From positions 76,633,689 to 76,697,688 of the forward strand of contig NC_044571.1 in the NCBI RefSeq assembly GCF_901933205.1: a DNA stretch of 64,000 nt, given 5' to 3'. The stretch is from Camarhynchus parvulus. Taxonomy: Eukaryota > Chordata > Aves > Passeriformes > Thraupidae. The notes beneath the pieces are model-generated. The model did no database searches. It was not told the DNA's origin and saw nothing but the letters and a program-made list of their open reading frames with translations. Within the stretch, counting starts at the first letter, position 1, and the number at the start of each line of letters is the position of its first letter. This document shows positions 39,201 through 52,208 of this stretch, one piece after another. Made by a program: the position numbers and the translations under genes.

Positions 39201-41459
39201 GTCACATGCTGCAGATAGATTATGTAGCAGACCTCCCTCCAGACGGCAGCATCCCTCTGAGGCAGGATGGAGCACACATCTGCCTTCCCCTGTGTGCATC
39301 AGAGCTCTACTCATTCTAACAATGGGAATCGTCATTCTCCATTAAGCTCATACTGAAAGCCTTGAATAAAAGCCTTAAAAAGCTCAGCTGAAAGTATTAA
39401 TTCTGAGGGAAACATGTAAATCTGGATGAAAACTTCCATTCATTTTTAATCTTGCTATGGTAAACCTTGTAATTAAGATGATTAAATGGCTGAATAAAAC
39501 CCTATATTTACATCATTTAGAATACCACAATGAAAAACCATAATCCTGTTTATGGAAAGAAAGCAGTAGAGGCATTTTAAATCGGAAACATCAGACCAAG
39601 CTTGTTATTTAAGCAGTCCGTAATCAATGTAACTTTTGCTTAGCAAGGACAATTAAGAGTTAACTCACTAGAAAATGCCTCTTGGAGAAAAGAAATAATT
39701 GAGAAGAATCAGATATTGTGTTTAGGGAAGAAAAAAAAAGATAAATTGTTATGTTTATGAATTATCAAGTTATCCACATTTAATATATTACACAGGGGAC
39801 AAGTTGAAGATTAGCAACAAAAACAGTGCTAGTGGGAAAGCTTCTGGAGTAGGCACATCAAAGTGATACAGCACTCCCAAGGAAGCAAGAGGCAGCATTT
39901 TTTATGAACAATGGTCCAGGAAAAGCAGGAGGTCACAATCTCTTGGTGGCTGTTTGACATAAAGAATCGGCAGAAAAATCTTATTGAAAATATTTTCCTT
40001 CCCCATTCTGAAGGAGCGGATAATGTCTCTCCAAAAAACCTCCCTTAGTTTGTTGCCTTCCTATTGCTCAGCAAAGCTGACAATAACTTAAAAAACTCAT
40101 TTATTAAACTAAAGGGATAATTCTCTCATCTGAATCTGCATGGCAATATTCAGAATCTATTTCAGGTGTGCTTGCCACCCCACATTCCCCTTTGTTTTCC
40201 CTGTAAAATATTTCGACATTAATCTAATGAAAGCCTATATGAATAATAAAAATACATCACAAGTTTGTGTGTGTTTGTATGTTTAATGCATTACCTCTTG
40301 ATAATATATCACAGCATAAATAAACAGAAATCAAGTCTATATGCATATGAAACTGCCTCTCTGATTAAAATCTTGTCAAAAGAAATTAGTGTAGCATTTT
40401 TTTTCAGTCAGTTGTGGTTTGTAAAGGCTTTGAGACTTTTTTTCTAAAATTGTATTCTGCAAGAATAGAATATAGGTACTATTTAATCAAAAGTATTTAT
40501 TTTATCTTCCATTTGAAAACATGTTAATAAAACTATATCTCTTTCAATATAGTGTTCTTTTGCTATGCCATATTTCTTTTCCCACAGTGTCTAAAAGGGC
40601 TCAAGTTGAAGTTCCTGGGCAAGCTCATATGCAGTTATTGACTGGAGAGATTGAGGAATGGGATTCTGTTGAAGGACAAATTGCTTATGGGGTTGTGGAG
40701 AATTATTAGGCTAAATATTGTATCATGGATTTATCTCCTGTGATAAGTAATTGAAAATTATTTCTAAAGGTGCTGATCAATGTGAATAAGTCAATATCGC
40801 AAAGCTTGCAGCGTTCATCCACAAAAAATTCTCTATCATCAAAAACACTCCCATAACTCATGGTCTTGTTAATTTGAGATGTTCACACATTGCGAACATG
40901 CTCTGAATAGTCTTTAGATTAGATGTATTCACTATAACATCTTAGGATCCACTTGAAAGTTTGTCTCCTGGGTTATTTCATTGTTCGAAATTTCTTAGGG
41001 TTATTTAGAAGATAATACCATCTTTGCAAATCAGACAAGAAGCTAAAATGGAGTACCAAAAACTGAGTGCTTAAAAAAATTTTAGATGTTCCTGCACACA
41101 AATACTTGAAGTACCTCTGCTTGGCAAAAGACCTTTTTACCTGGACGTTTCATATTTGTTGTCAATTTCAGAATTAAATTCATACACTTCACTCTGAAAT
41201 TTCAGGTTTTGTCCAGAATTATTTTTTACAAGTGGACTCTGTTCTGGCAATCAACTTTCATTAATGTCTTGTATTTTATTGCCAGTGCTTTGTAAAATGA
41301 TTTATTTTTGAAACATCACCAGGCCTGTAGCGGTAGCTCTCCCCCTTCCAGGAGGACTCCAGCCATTGTATCAATACCACTTGCTGTCCCACTGTTGTAC
41401 CACAAGAACTTATTGGTCCCCAGTACTTCGCAAATAAGAAGTTGAAGCAGATTTCCTGT

Positions 41460-41665
41460 GATAGAATCACAGATATATTTCGGTTGGAAAAAACCTCTAA
41501 TATCATTAAGTCCAAGCACTAAACCAGCACTCGTTCCGCAATAAACCATGTCCTTAATAGCTACATCTACACACTATTCAAATACCTCCAGGAATTGTGA
41601 CTCTACCACTTCCCTGAGCAGCCTGTTCCAGGGCTTGACAACCCTTCGGATGAAGAACTGAATTA
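41460..41665 (-). mobile_element. CR1 retrotransposon fragment, antisense
   Basis: It starts with GATAGAATCACAGATATATT and TTCGGTTGGAAAA, the reverse complement of the CR1 3' terminus. CAAATACCTCCAGGAATTGTGACTC, the ACTTCCCTGAGCAGCCTGTTCC block and GATGAAGAACTGAATTA follow in the expected order. It is a moderately diverged 3' scrap in the same orientation as CNTN5. Confidence 0.88.
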
Positions 41666-43255
41666 CTTGCATTATGTAATGAACAAAAGGAAGGGAGGCC
41701 AAGACTCCTTCCCATTGATAGGAGCTTGTGTTTACATGTGCATATCAATGCAATTTTTCAGCTTTTGTTGATTACTTCATCACTCTGTAGAACCTTTTCT
41801 GGCTTAGCTATGGTGAAAAAATTATGCCAACAGAGGATAAAAATATTTTTCTGGAAGTAATTTTCCTGTTGGCATAGCCTACTGGTACCCAAACAATATA
41901 AATTAAAATGACTGAATGCTGTTTCTGAGCGCTGTAGTTTGCACAGCAGGGGTTTTGCTGTCCCAGTGATGAAAATGGAACATACTGGTTTTCACCATCA
42001 AAGGCAATATCTGTGCAACAGTAGCGTTAAAATCTGACTAAATAAAACTCAGAAGCATAATTTCAGGAAAACAATTCTAAATATTTTGATGATATATAAA
42101 GGTGTATTTTGTGGAATGGCAGCTGTTAAATGGTGTATGTCAGTTTCACCCTTGATTAATGTCCATCTATCTTTTCAATCTCAGCTTGTTTGGGGAAATG
42201 AAATTCAGCTGCACTGCTGAAACCACCACTCACTTTTTCTGTCTACATCTTTTCCCTCTCAGTTTACTTATCACTATCAAGCCTTAACATCATGTACTCA
42301 ATTGCATCATATAGACTGCAGTGTCAAACTCAGAAGGAGATTGTAGAGGCAACCACGAGAAAATTTGCTCAGAAGAGAGAAAAGCAGAGAGATGACATTG
42401 ATAACTGTAATGCAGTAATAACAATCCTTGCAGTATAAATAGATACTGAACACATTTCTCTAACAGAAACTCAGCGGAGACTTTATTTTCTGCAGATTTT
42501 CCATCTGCAATGTTACTTTTCTTCAGGCCTAAAATTTGGAGTAGAAAAATCTTCTCAGCACAGACCTCATTCCCCAGAGAAGAAAAGGATAGGCTATACC
42601 ACATCTGCCAAAAAACAAGTTATTCTGTCTAGCATGGTGTCTCCAGGTGTTGTATGGCATGGAAATATAAGGATGTACCCAGCTGTCTACAGATTTTTGC
42701 AGGAACATCAATTTGAAAAGCAAAAAAATAACCTCTCTGGAATACCTGTGCGAGAATCCACAGGCATTTCATAGAATTTATGGTAATTCTGACTTTTACC
42801 AATGATGCAATTTTACAAAACTAAGTTATACAGTGAAAGCAAGTAACCAAATCATGTCTCTACTACTGAAAAGAAAATAAAATTTATATTCAACAAAAGT
42901 ATAATGACATTGAAATTTGGAGCAATTTCTGAAGGCTTCTAAACACTATAAGCAATCTTTTTGTGACCTCAAGGCAGCCATATTCACTGTTGATGGCATG
43001 GAGACTATTGTTGCATTGAAGTTTTGTACCAGGAATTAGACACTCTTCTAACAGAAACTCTGCTGTTATTCATTGGTATTTGCAATATGTGAGCTTAAAT
43101 TAGTCCTTTGGTACTCCAAAAACTGTCAGAATGATGTTAGATATCTCATCTTTGCAATTCCACAATCAAATACATACTGTATCTAAAATCTTGGGCACCC
43201 AAGAATGAGGAAACTGTAAAGGGGGAGCATGAACACAGGCTGCAGCCTACTGTAC

Positions 43256-43351
43256 CTGGAGAATGAAGTGGAGGGGAGCACATCAGAACAACTCCTTGGC
43301 CTTCACGTACAGATACAGCACTTCTTGTCCGACCGCTAAAATTCCCCAGAT
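43256..43351 (-). CDS. CNTN5: Contactin-5 coding exon, first half of Ig domain 2
   Basis: CNTN5 is a GPI-anchored neuronal adhesion protein with six Ig and four fibronectin III domains that acts at the axon and synapse surface. The exon encodes 31 whole codons, from [12 protein letters not shown] to PPLHSP, plus two leading bases (AT) and one trailing base (G). This matches my memory of vertebrate CNTN5 at the Ig1/Ig2 border nearly residue for residue. The cysteine in VLMCSPP is the first disulfide cysteine of Ig2, and NFS is a potential N-glycosylation sequon. The acceptor reads TTTGATAG before the exon, with a possible branch site (GTAACTAAA) a little upstream; the donor is GTACAG after CCAG. 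Both flanking introns are phase 1, and the trailing G joins AG of the next exon to give Glu. CNTN4 and CNTN6 differ clearly here as I recall them, so CNTN5 is preferred. The start and end are splice borders, not start or stop codons. Confidence 0.93.
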
Positions 43352-43589
43352 CTATCAAAGGAACAGAACATTTTAGTTACATACCAAAGATTTTAATTTT
43401 TTTGGCTACCGTGACTTCCATTTTATTTCCTCTTTTAAAGCTGGCCGTTCCTTTTTTCATACCTTGATCTATAATAGGAGGGCCTGAAAAATAAATCTAT
43501 TCCCTTTACAAAAAATTCCGTGTTGCATTAGCACTTTATTCCTTTTTTAGTGCACTTGCATACAGTATGAAAAAAAAAAAGCAGCAGAC

Positions 43590-43602
43590 TATATATATAT
43601 AT
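43590..43602. repeat. Short (TA)n microsatellite near the Ig2 exon
   Basis: TATATATATATAT follows an A run at about 43570-43580. It lies about 240 bp upstream, in gene direction, of the exon at 43256-43351. Confidence 0.85.
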
Positions 43603-44008
43603 GCCATTTACAAATACATATGATAGTGCTTTTATTTCCTTTTACTATATCCTGCTTGATTTTCTCTCTTGGTAGAAGGGATTCATACACAGTGAAAAAG
43701 AAGAAATACAACTGGAGGGAATACCTCAGCTAACATCTAGACTGATGATGTTGCAGACCCCGCTTGGACATTGCACACAGGACATGGTGATGACAGAAAG
43801 GAAAATCAACACATTGGTTCTAAAACTATAACACATTGCTACCCTATAGCACATTTACTCTTTCAAATAATTTTCTTCTGATTTCTCCGATGCTATAAGC
43901 CAAATCCAGTTGTGAGTAAACGTGTTTTCCCTCCAAAAGTTTCCCTCCATCAGGGCAATAAGAAGCATTTCACTACTGGAACAAACATTTTGCATAAAGT
44001 TGCAGGGC

Positions 44009-44078
44009 ACTGCTATGAACAGTTCATTATTTAAAGAATGATATGCTATGAACTGCTATGAACAGTTCATTATTTAAA
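44009..44078 (+). repeat. Direct repeat of 27 bp, 43 bp apart
   Basis: ACTGCTATGAACAGTTCATT plus ATTTAAA occurs at 44009-44035 and again at 44052-44078. GCTATGAACTGCTATGAAC at the second copy shows a further partial unit. A recent local duplication is likely. Confidence 0.9.
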
Positions 44079-47000
44079 CAGTGATTATTTAAAGCCTCTC
44101 AACCAGAATATCCTATTATTCCATTTACCACAGAGAACACTCAACATGGATTTATAATTTTTGTGGATAATAATGCTTTAGCATTTAAATCTGTAGTAAA
44201 GAGATATGGGAGTTCAGTTCTGCCATCAGACTGCTGGTGTCTTCACCCATTCCTCAGAGCCAGTGATGGTTTTTAAAACCTCTGTTCTCTCAGGGGTTTT
44301 CTAGAGAATTTTCCATCTGATGTGGATCAAGGTAAAGAGAGCAGCAACAAGATATCTTTGAAAAGGGTACAGAAGCTTCAGTAAGCATTAAACAAGGATC
44401 AGAAATATGAATATATTGGGTTAGTGGGAGCTTCTCTCACTGACATTGAGTGACTTGTAGACATACTTCCTAATTTCTGCATGCAGCCCGGAGTGTTGGG
44501 ATGAGCCAGTCAACACGAAACAGTTTGAACAGTTGGAGCAGAATTATTTCTATCTTAACTGCATTTAGTTGGTATTTCTCTATCAGATGCTGACATTCCT
44601 CATCTTGCTTCAGACCTAGTAGAGCATGTAGAGCACAAAAATGAACTCCAATGATTTTCAAAAGTAATTTGAGTTGATTTTGTTTTTCACATTTCTAAAT
44701 TATGTTTTGGACACAGGCAGTAGTTTAAAATTTAAGTGCATTAAAATTTGCGCTGTCTTTGGCCAAAATAAGTTGGTGTTTTGATTTCAACAAGAGGTAT
44801 TGTGCTTGAATAGAAAAAAAGGTATGTAGGATCCAGTAGAATTTTTTTTTAATTAAAGTTACATTACAAAACTTTGAAAAATTTTGCTATTCAATAGATA
44901 ATTAAAAATTTAAATGTTGTATTGCATATTAAAATAAGCACGCCATGGGTTATAATACATTCTGGTGTAATTTCTCATAAAAGTGTCTCCTAATGCATAT
45001 TACCTGACAGTATATTCTGCAGAAAAGTAATTATTATTTTGTGTCCAGAAAATAGTGGGCTGTTACGTCCCTGCATGAAAAGAGTGGATGGGAGAACATC
45101 TTGTAATTGAAATTTTCTTAGTTAAGTCCTCAGGTGATTAAATGTTATTTTCCTATTATTTATAGAAACCTTTGAATATATTTTCTTCCATTTCCTGCTT
45201 TGAATGTGCATTGGGATGGAAAAATATACTTTTTTTTTCACCAAATGAAAATCAAAGATATTATTTCTTATTTTAAAATAAAAGTACTACATATGACTCA
45301 AGTTTCTATTTGTTTAAAAAAATTATTTTCAAACTAAAGGAGGAGAGTATCAAAGAGCTTTGAATTTCAGCTCTTTTTGGCTATCTGTTGGCTCTGAACT
45401 GGATTTCTTGTTAGCATATGACAGAAAAAGGATTAGCAGATACAAAAGAAGGGATTTAGCTCTAAAACAAATAAATGGAGAGAAGCTTAAAATGAAGGAA
45501 AGGCGAAGGATCATGCTTGCAGTTCCCCCATATTAAAATAATAAATGCAATAAGGAAAAATCAAATTAATGGAAAATTTAATTACTTTCTTGTAAATCTC
45601 AGCCATTACATATCTATCCACACTGGAAAAAAAAAGGCAGCAACAGAAAATTTGTACAAACACCTTTCATTTCACTTTAAAACTCTAAAGAGGTAGATAA
45701 TAAAAGAAATGGTGGGCAGAACCCAGCTTTTGAGGTGAGAACTGTAACCTCTCACATGGCGACACCAGCCTTTGGTTCACTACTCTTGCTGCAGTATAAA
45801 CCTGCAACACATGTGACATGTCAGAATGCCCCACACAGAATGAGTCTGTCCTTCATCTCATTGTGATGTCTATAGTTGATTGATAAGAAAATGCCTTCTC
45901 GTGCTCCATAGGTGTTCATCTTTTGCCCTGAAAGATTAATTTACTCATATCTCATTGCTAGTGGCAAAGATAACATATACTATGTTATTTTCAAAGCAGT
46001 TCCTGAGCAGTTCAGCTACATAACTCCCATACTTTTTAATATAAGAAACAACACTGACCACTTTGAAAAAATGTAGTTAAGTGCCAGCTGCCATGTCTAC
46101 TGTAACTTACTATTAACAATGTATATGCAAACCACACATTTAGATGGAGGGCATGTGGCAGGAGTAACCAAATTTCCTTTACTGCTGAGAAATTATTCAA
46201 TTAAAAAATTTATATAGTGTCACTGGTGTACAACCTGTGAGACAGGAGTGGTCTCCACTGTAAAAGGGAGATAGTAAAGAAATTCCAGAGCTACTGATGA
46301 TGCCAGACATTAAATTCAATGGGCTTGGTGCAGTATTTTCTGGATGTCAAATTTACACTGCAAGTGTATTTACATTAGCTGTATTTACAGCGTAGCATTT
46401 GATCTCTGAGAGAAGTTATGACCTTTGGAAAACCATTTATATATCTGATCCAAAGGAGCAGCCAGGTAGTGCTGCTCTCTCCATAGTGGCTATTCCCATT
46501 TTTTGGAAATCAGCTAAAGCATGTGTTTCCCTCAGCACATATACCTATATATTGATATGCATTGTGGAACAATGACATCACCACAAGACCATCGGTTTTA
46601 ACAAGACTCAGTAGAAAAGAAAACACTTCCACAGAAAGTGAAAGGAGTAAAGGGAAATAAATGAGAAAAAACCTCAAAGGAGTCGAAGCAACCAAAAACT
46701 TTTGAAGGTCTAACAACAGAATAAACATTTAAATAAAAGGGGAAAAGTTCTGCCATTGACAGAAGGGCTTTTACAAAAGTTGGATCAGTTTTTAGCACTC
46801 AATGGCCTTCTAAGTCACCTTCACTACAGTTTGCATTTTAGGTATGTGCAGGAGGGATCCTTGATTCACTGTGTTCATCAGCTTGGTGTAGCTAATGGGG
46901 ACAACAGGTTTTTGTGACCCAGACAACAGTTGAGGGGTAACTGCTATGAGATTAGGATCAAATTAAAGGTGAAAAACAGATTTTGTTTTTATTGTAGGCA

Positions 47001-48820
47001 ATTATTGCTTGGTAACCTAGCATGGAAGCTGTAAAAGTCTCTGTACTTCATTATCAGTGACTTAAACCAGTCAATTTAGCTTTAAAGTAAAAATTAGATT
47101 GGTGCAGAACAATGTCCTCTGCCAGCTCGGTTCTGTAAGTTTAAACTGTTTTATATGCAAATTTATTATGCAGTTTAAAATGGACATAATATGATATGTA
47201 TTAAAATGTTTAAAGACATATCCTGAAGATACCCAAAGACAAGTATAAAGCAGGCAATATTCTTTCCAATAAGGTAAAAATAGCTCTACACAAGGAGAGA
47301 TTCTTCTGTCAGGCCAAGGACAAACTTATTTATTGCATTGTCACAAAGAGAGGGTAGCCTTCCTCTCCTTGGATTTGAAAGACAGGACTAAGAAATAGAC
47401 CTTGAGCTGGAATTGTAGCTCTTTAAAAAAAGTAAGATTTACAGGGAAAAGAATTCCATCAAAACATGTTTTTCAAAATCCCATTATAACCTAAATCAAA
47501 AACATGGTTTGACTGTACACTCTAAACAATGGAAAATATAAATGTTCTGTTTAATAACCCACAAGCTATAGAAGAATGAAAGGTGGGTATTGAAAAGATA
47601 CCATGTGGGATTGTATAGGAAAGTTTTACATTGGATGAATTAAACACAATACCCAGAATATCCAACAGTCCATGAAAATTAATAGATTATTTTATATTGA
47701 CATACACTAATTTTGTACGAATGTCAAGTTAAGCAAATAGAGCTGTATTAGTAGGGTCACTCATTTGACCTAAGTGTAACTTTTAATACTGAAATTATTC
47801 ACTAGAAAAAGTGTGAAAGGAAGTTTGGGAAAAAAGATTTCTACCATGACAGAAACATCATCTCACCTGTGATAATGGGAGAAGCATACATTTTGAACTT
47901 TCAAAAATCACATTACCATATGACTTTTACGTGACAAAATAAGGGCAACATTCAAACACTTTAGAATGTATCATGCTTATTATTATTGCTGCTGTTATTA
48001 TTTATTACCAGAAAGGTTTTAATTCTTCATGGATCATCAGACTGACATGATGTGAAAAAGGTCATTTTTTTTCTCAGAGAAGTTACTATGGAAAAACAGA
48101 AATAGAGAGAGCATAGAAAAACAATTATGCAGTCCAAGCCTGCATGACAACAGCCCTCTCTCTGTGTACATCTGCAGAGCCATTAAAGCATTTTAAGGAA
48201 AGGGGGTTGATACACAGATTTTTTCAGGGAGTGCTGACAAAAGATGACAAGGAACTCAGGAAAATGTCTAAAGATTCTTCTCTGAAAATGTGAAAAACAG
48301 AGAAAAGACACACAAGATACTGTACTTATATTTAAACTAGCATCTTCAGAATCTTTCTCAGACATTACAAGATATTTTTTTCTCAGAAAAAAAATAATAA
48401 AGAAGGATCTTTGAATAATGGTGCTCCACCGATATGTTCTTGCAAAAACAAAACACTTTTTTTATGTACATGTATCATCATGACATTTAATGTATACGCT
48501 ATTGATTCATTACCCCTGAACTAAAGTTTCACTATGAAAGGCAGATAAATAGTCAAATAAACAAACATTTTTCTGTCCTTAATGACATATTTCTATTTAT
48601 ATAATTGTTATAAATTATAATAATTTTAAAATACCTCGTTTACTGTTTATTATGCATCATTTAGTTGTATGCCATGGCTATGTCTAGCTGTTTTACCTTG
48701 TAAGTAGAAACATTTTTTAATGCTTTCTACATTTCCTATCACAGTGAAGTCATGAATCCATAAATGGCAAATACATTCTATCATAATACAATACATTAGA
48801 GAGATAATTAACTATCCTAG

Positions 48821-49330
48821 TGTCCTGGTTTTGTCTGAAATAGAGTTAATTTTCTTCTTAGTAGCTGGTGCTGTGCTGCATTTTGGATTTATGTGAATAA
48901 TGTTGACAAAACATTGATGTGCTCATTGTTGCTGAGCAGTGATTATCTGAAATCAAGGACTTCTGAATGCTTCGTGCTCTGCCAGTGAGGAGGGCACAAG
49001 AAGCAGGGACAGAGCATGGCCGGGGCAGCAGACCCGAACTGGCCAGAGGGATATTTCGTAGCACAAAGCATCCTGCTCAGTGTATGAACTGGGGAGAGCT
49101 GGTCGGGAGGCACCGATCGCTGCTGGGGGATGGGCTGGGCATCAGTCAGGGGGTGGGGAACAACCGCACTGTGCATCTCTTGTCTCTCTTGGGTGTTGTT
49201 CCTTCCTTTCTGTTTTCTCCATTGTAATTACAATTGTTATTACTATTTTTAGCATTATAAGTATCATTGTTGTTGTTATTATTATATTGTTCTCTATTTT
49301 GGTTGTTAATATATATAACTATTCCCTAAT
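48821..49330 (+). mobile_element. Truncated solo LTR of an avian ERVL-type endogenous retrovirus
   Basis: The element begins with the TG-led motif TGTCCTGGTTTTGTCTG. AGAGTTAATTTTCTTCTTAG and TAGCTGGTGCTGTGCTGCAT follow, then a GC-richer middle with GGGGCAGCAGACCCGAACTGG and AACTGGGGAGAGCTGG, and CACTGTGCATCTCTTGTCTC before an AT-rich tail. This order matches a common bird ERVL-class LTR. The usual 3' end (a terminal CA after a GC-rich tail) is absent, and the sequence fades into AT-rich intron around 49290-49330. No internal retroviral genes or primer-binding site follow. It is antisense to CNTN5. Frames inside it are not genes. Confidence 0.85.
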
Positions 49331-52208
49331 TTGATTTATAGAATTGTGTATCTAGTACAATTATTTATTTCTTTCAAATTTCCTTCCCAAATTGGATGAT
49401 TTCTATTTATTAAGTATTATTAATTTAAAATCCTAAACTTTTTATGATACAAAAATAGACTAGTTCACTATTTACCATGCCATACTTTTTAAAAGAGAAC
49501 CCTACATTTCAATTAAAATACTAGCTACTTTGATCCTACACAGATTTTATATAAATTATGAATTGTTATGCTTTTTTCACTGTTTTGTCTTGTCTAACTA
49601 CTCATTTTTTCTATAATCGAATCTTCCATGGAGAGATACCCCAGGAAGGCTGAGGAAATTCATAGTGTTGAAGAATTTTTCCTTTTGTTATGCCTAGTTT
49701 CAATAACATCAAATAATACCATCAGTATCATCAATAAAGCTTAATTCTACCCCGAGCTTTGAGAAAAAAAGGGAATTCATAGGTACCAAAATCTCCCTGA
49801 ACTTCAGTAGGATTTCTGCATTCATGTATCCCGAAGTACTGGACCAAAATGAATTAGAAGAAATATTTACATACAGAATAAAATAACAAGATTATGTTGA
49901 AAACTACAGAGTTACTATATGATTCAGCTTGGCATGTTAAGTTCACAATAATTAGGATGTTCGTGGTTACAGTTGCTGATGGTTATGATTAATTAGTTAT
50001 AATCACTCTGTGTCTGTCAAGTTTCATCTCTTCACACATGAATTATTTCAGCGCGCTTCTCAGCTGTCTTTCATGACTGCATAATGCAATTTCCAGGGAA
50101 AACACAGAATCAAGTGGAAATATTATAGTTAAGCATTTTTCTTCCTTTCATTCTGTCATTTAGAAGCAACAACTAAAACCAAACAAATAAGCAACCAATC
50201 TTAAGCAACAAATGAAAAATGTTCAAATGCAGATTCCAACGTTAAACCACAAAAGTAAAGTGGGACAATAAATATTACTGCTCGTAGAGCTTCTCAGCAA
50301 AGAGATTTTTTCACTTGAGTAATATATGCAGTATATTTTTTTAAACGCATTGTTTTACATAATGTTATCTGCGTCTTCAGAAACACACATTTGTATTTCC
50401 AACCTTTTCCATAGAAGTTCCAGACACTGAGTGCTATACTACTATTTATACGCTGTATAAAATCCTGTGCACATGATTCTACCTTCTTATTTTTTTTCTT
50501 TCTTCTTATGAGTCTTCCTTCTCTTTTTGTTGATTTCTCTTTTAGTAACTTTTTTCCAATTAAGTTAATTACAAATATTCAAGGATATATTGCAAACAAT
50601 CTTTGATTTTGTTGTGTTTCTTCAACTGGATGTGACTTTTCCTTCTTTTAATTAGTAATTAAAGACCACAGCCAGTTGGGATTTTGGAAGATTTAACACA
50701 GAATGACTATCATAGTACAGTTTCTTATCATATGATGTGATATGAAATGGACAGTGACTAATCTCCATACAGCTTATTGGAAAATTCCTGTGTAGTTGTT
50801 GTGGTTCACAAGAAACTGTAACAGTGGTACACAGAAAAAAAACCTTTTCCTACCATCTGGGTGAACAAGTCATTAAAGATAACTTGTTCTGTATTTCATT
50901 GAGCTAATTTATAGTAGAAATTGCACTAAAACATTTATTGTATGTATTTATTACTTTTAGTTCATGGATTCTACTCCTAAAAAATATAATGGTGGCAAAG
51001 GAAATAAGCTTTCCCAAGTTCAGAAGTGATGGCACTGAGCTCATCTACATTAAAAACTTCACAACTTCCACAGTATCTGTATTTGAGACTATCTTGCTGG
51101 CAGGATACAGACAAAGAATCTGCAGGAAATGAAAGAAAAGCCTGACCTCCCAGGGTCCCTGTTATGAAGATAATATGTAAGATGTTTGATAGTGTTTCAG
51201 TCACTACTCTTTTTTTTTTCCTGGAATTCTTCATAATTTGTTTCAGAATGTCATTATATGCATGAACTGAGACAAATATCTGAGAACCACTGTTCAGATC
51301 TAAGGTTTGAGGAGTGGCATGATTGTTCAGGTTTCAGTAATAGCTGGAGGCTTTTAGTCACCATTTTCATGAGACATGACATATCAAATTCTGACTCCAC
51401 TCTAGACAGGTCATTTTGCTGCACTGACTTTTCAGCAGACTAATGTGTATAAATGCCTCCATACTTCACTTCTACTTTGTCATAAAGAAAAGAAGAAGGT
51501 CATAATCTCCCAGAAATTATTTATTTGATCTTCTATAAGAGTTGTAGTGCCCAGCATGACCTACAAGTCAATTGTGACAAGATAACTAAGTGCTTGGACA
51601 CATCCAAGGAGTAAATCTGGAAGACCTTGGTCTTAGTTGAATAGCTCAGCTGGAAATGAAGGCCTTGCAAACATAGAGAGTTGCCTAGGCAGCAGCTTCT
51701 TGTTACATATGATGCTAGGTAATGCTTTTGAGAAAACAGTTTTTATTGAAGCCTGTTATTCTGCTTAATATCAGGGTAGCATCAGCCACTGAAAATCATA
51801 GTTTAGGATATGAGCATGTCATTTTATAAGTAAGAGTCATCAAAGATAAATAAATTGTCACTAATCAGCTGAGCAACTATAAATTACCATCTACATACTT
51901 TGATTTTTTCAATCTGTAATCTGTACCACATTAATTAATTAATAGCCCTGTGAAGGTGGTCCAAGCATTCCTTTAATGATCTAATGTGTTGCAAATGAAT
52001 GGCACAATATTTATTCATTTTTATGATCAGAAAAGATAAACATTCTTAGAAGGTTTCATAATTTCATAAAGTCTCGGCTAAAGCAGTTTCAAATGCTTTC
52101 TAAAAGGCATTTACTTCTCCCATCTCTCTCTTTCTAATGTTATTTCCCTATGTCACTTATTTTCTAATTCTGCACATATTAGTGTCAGAGACATTGCATA
52201 AGATGAAG

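Larger units (their letters stand above)
21977..43255 (-). other. CNTN5: CNTN5 intron splitting Ig domain 2 (21,279 bp)
   Basis: The intron has its GTACAG donor at the 43255 end and its TTCTTTTAG acceptor next to 21976, phase 1. It contains an AT-rich cruciform-like tract (27450-27556), an old CR1-like piece (about 28830-29260), a CR1 3' end (29714-30231), a perfect 11-bp inverted repeat (31326-31348), small CA, CCAA and AAC repeats and a CR1 scrap (41460-41665). I saw no further contactin exon in it; the flanking exons join in frame without one. Confidence 0.88.

Noticed and set aside
43146..43255. Extension of the Ig2 frame past PPLHSP
   Set aside because: The frame runs through a GTACAG donor; the joined protein with the next exon (P-E-I-I-Y-S-W) fits the family, the read-through does not.
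48858..49334. Five small frames on both strands
   Set aside because: All lie inside the GC-richer middle of the ERVL-type LTR; LTRs do not encode proteins and no retroviral gene follows.
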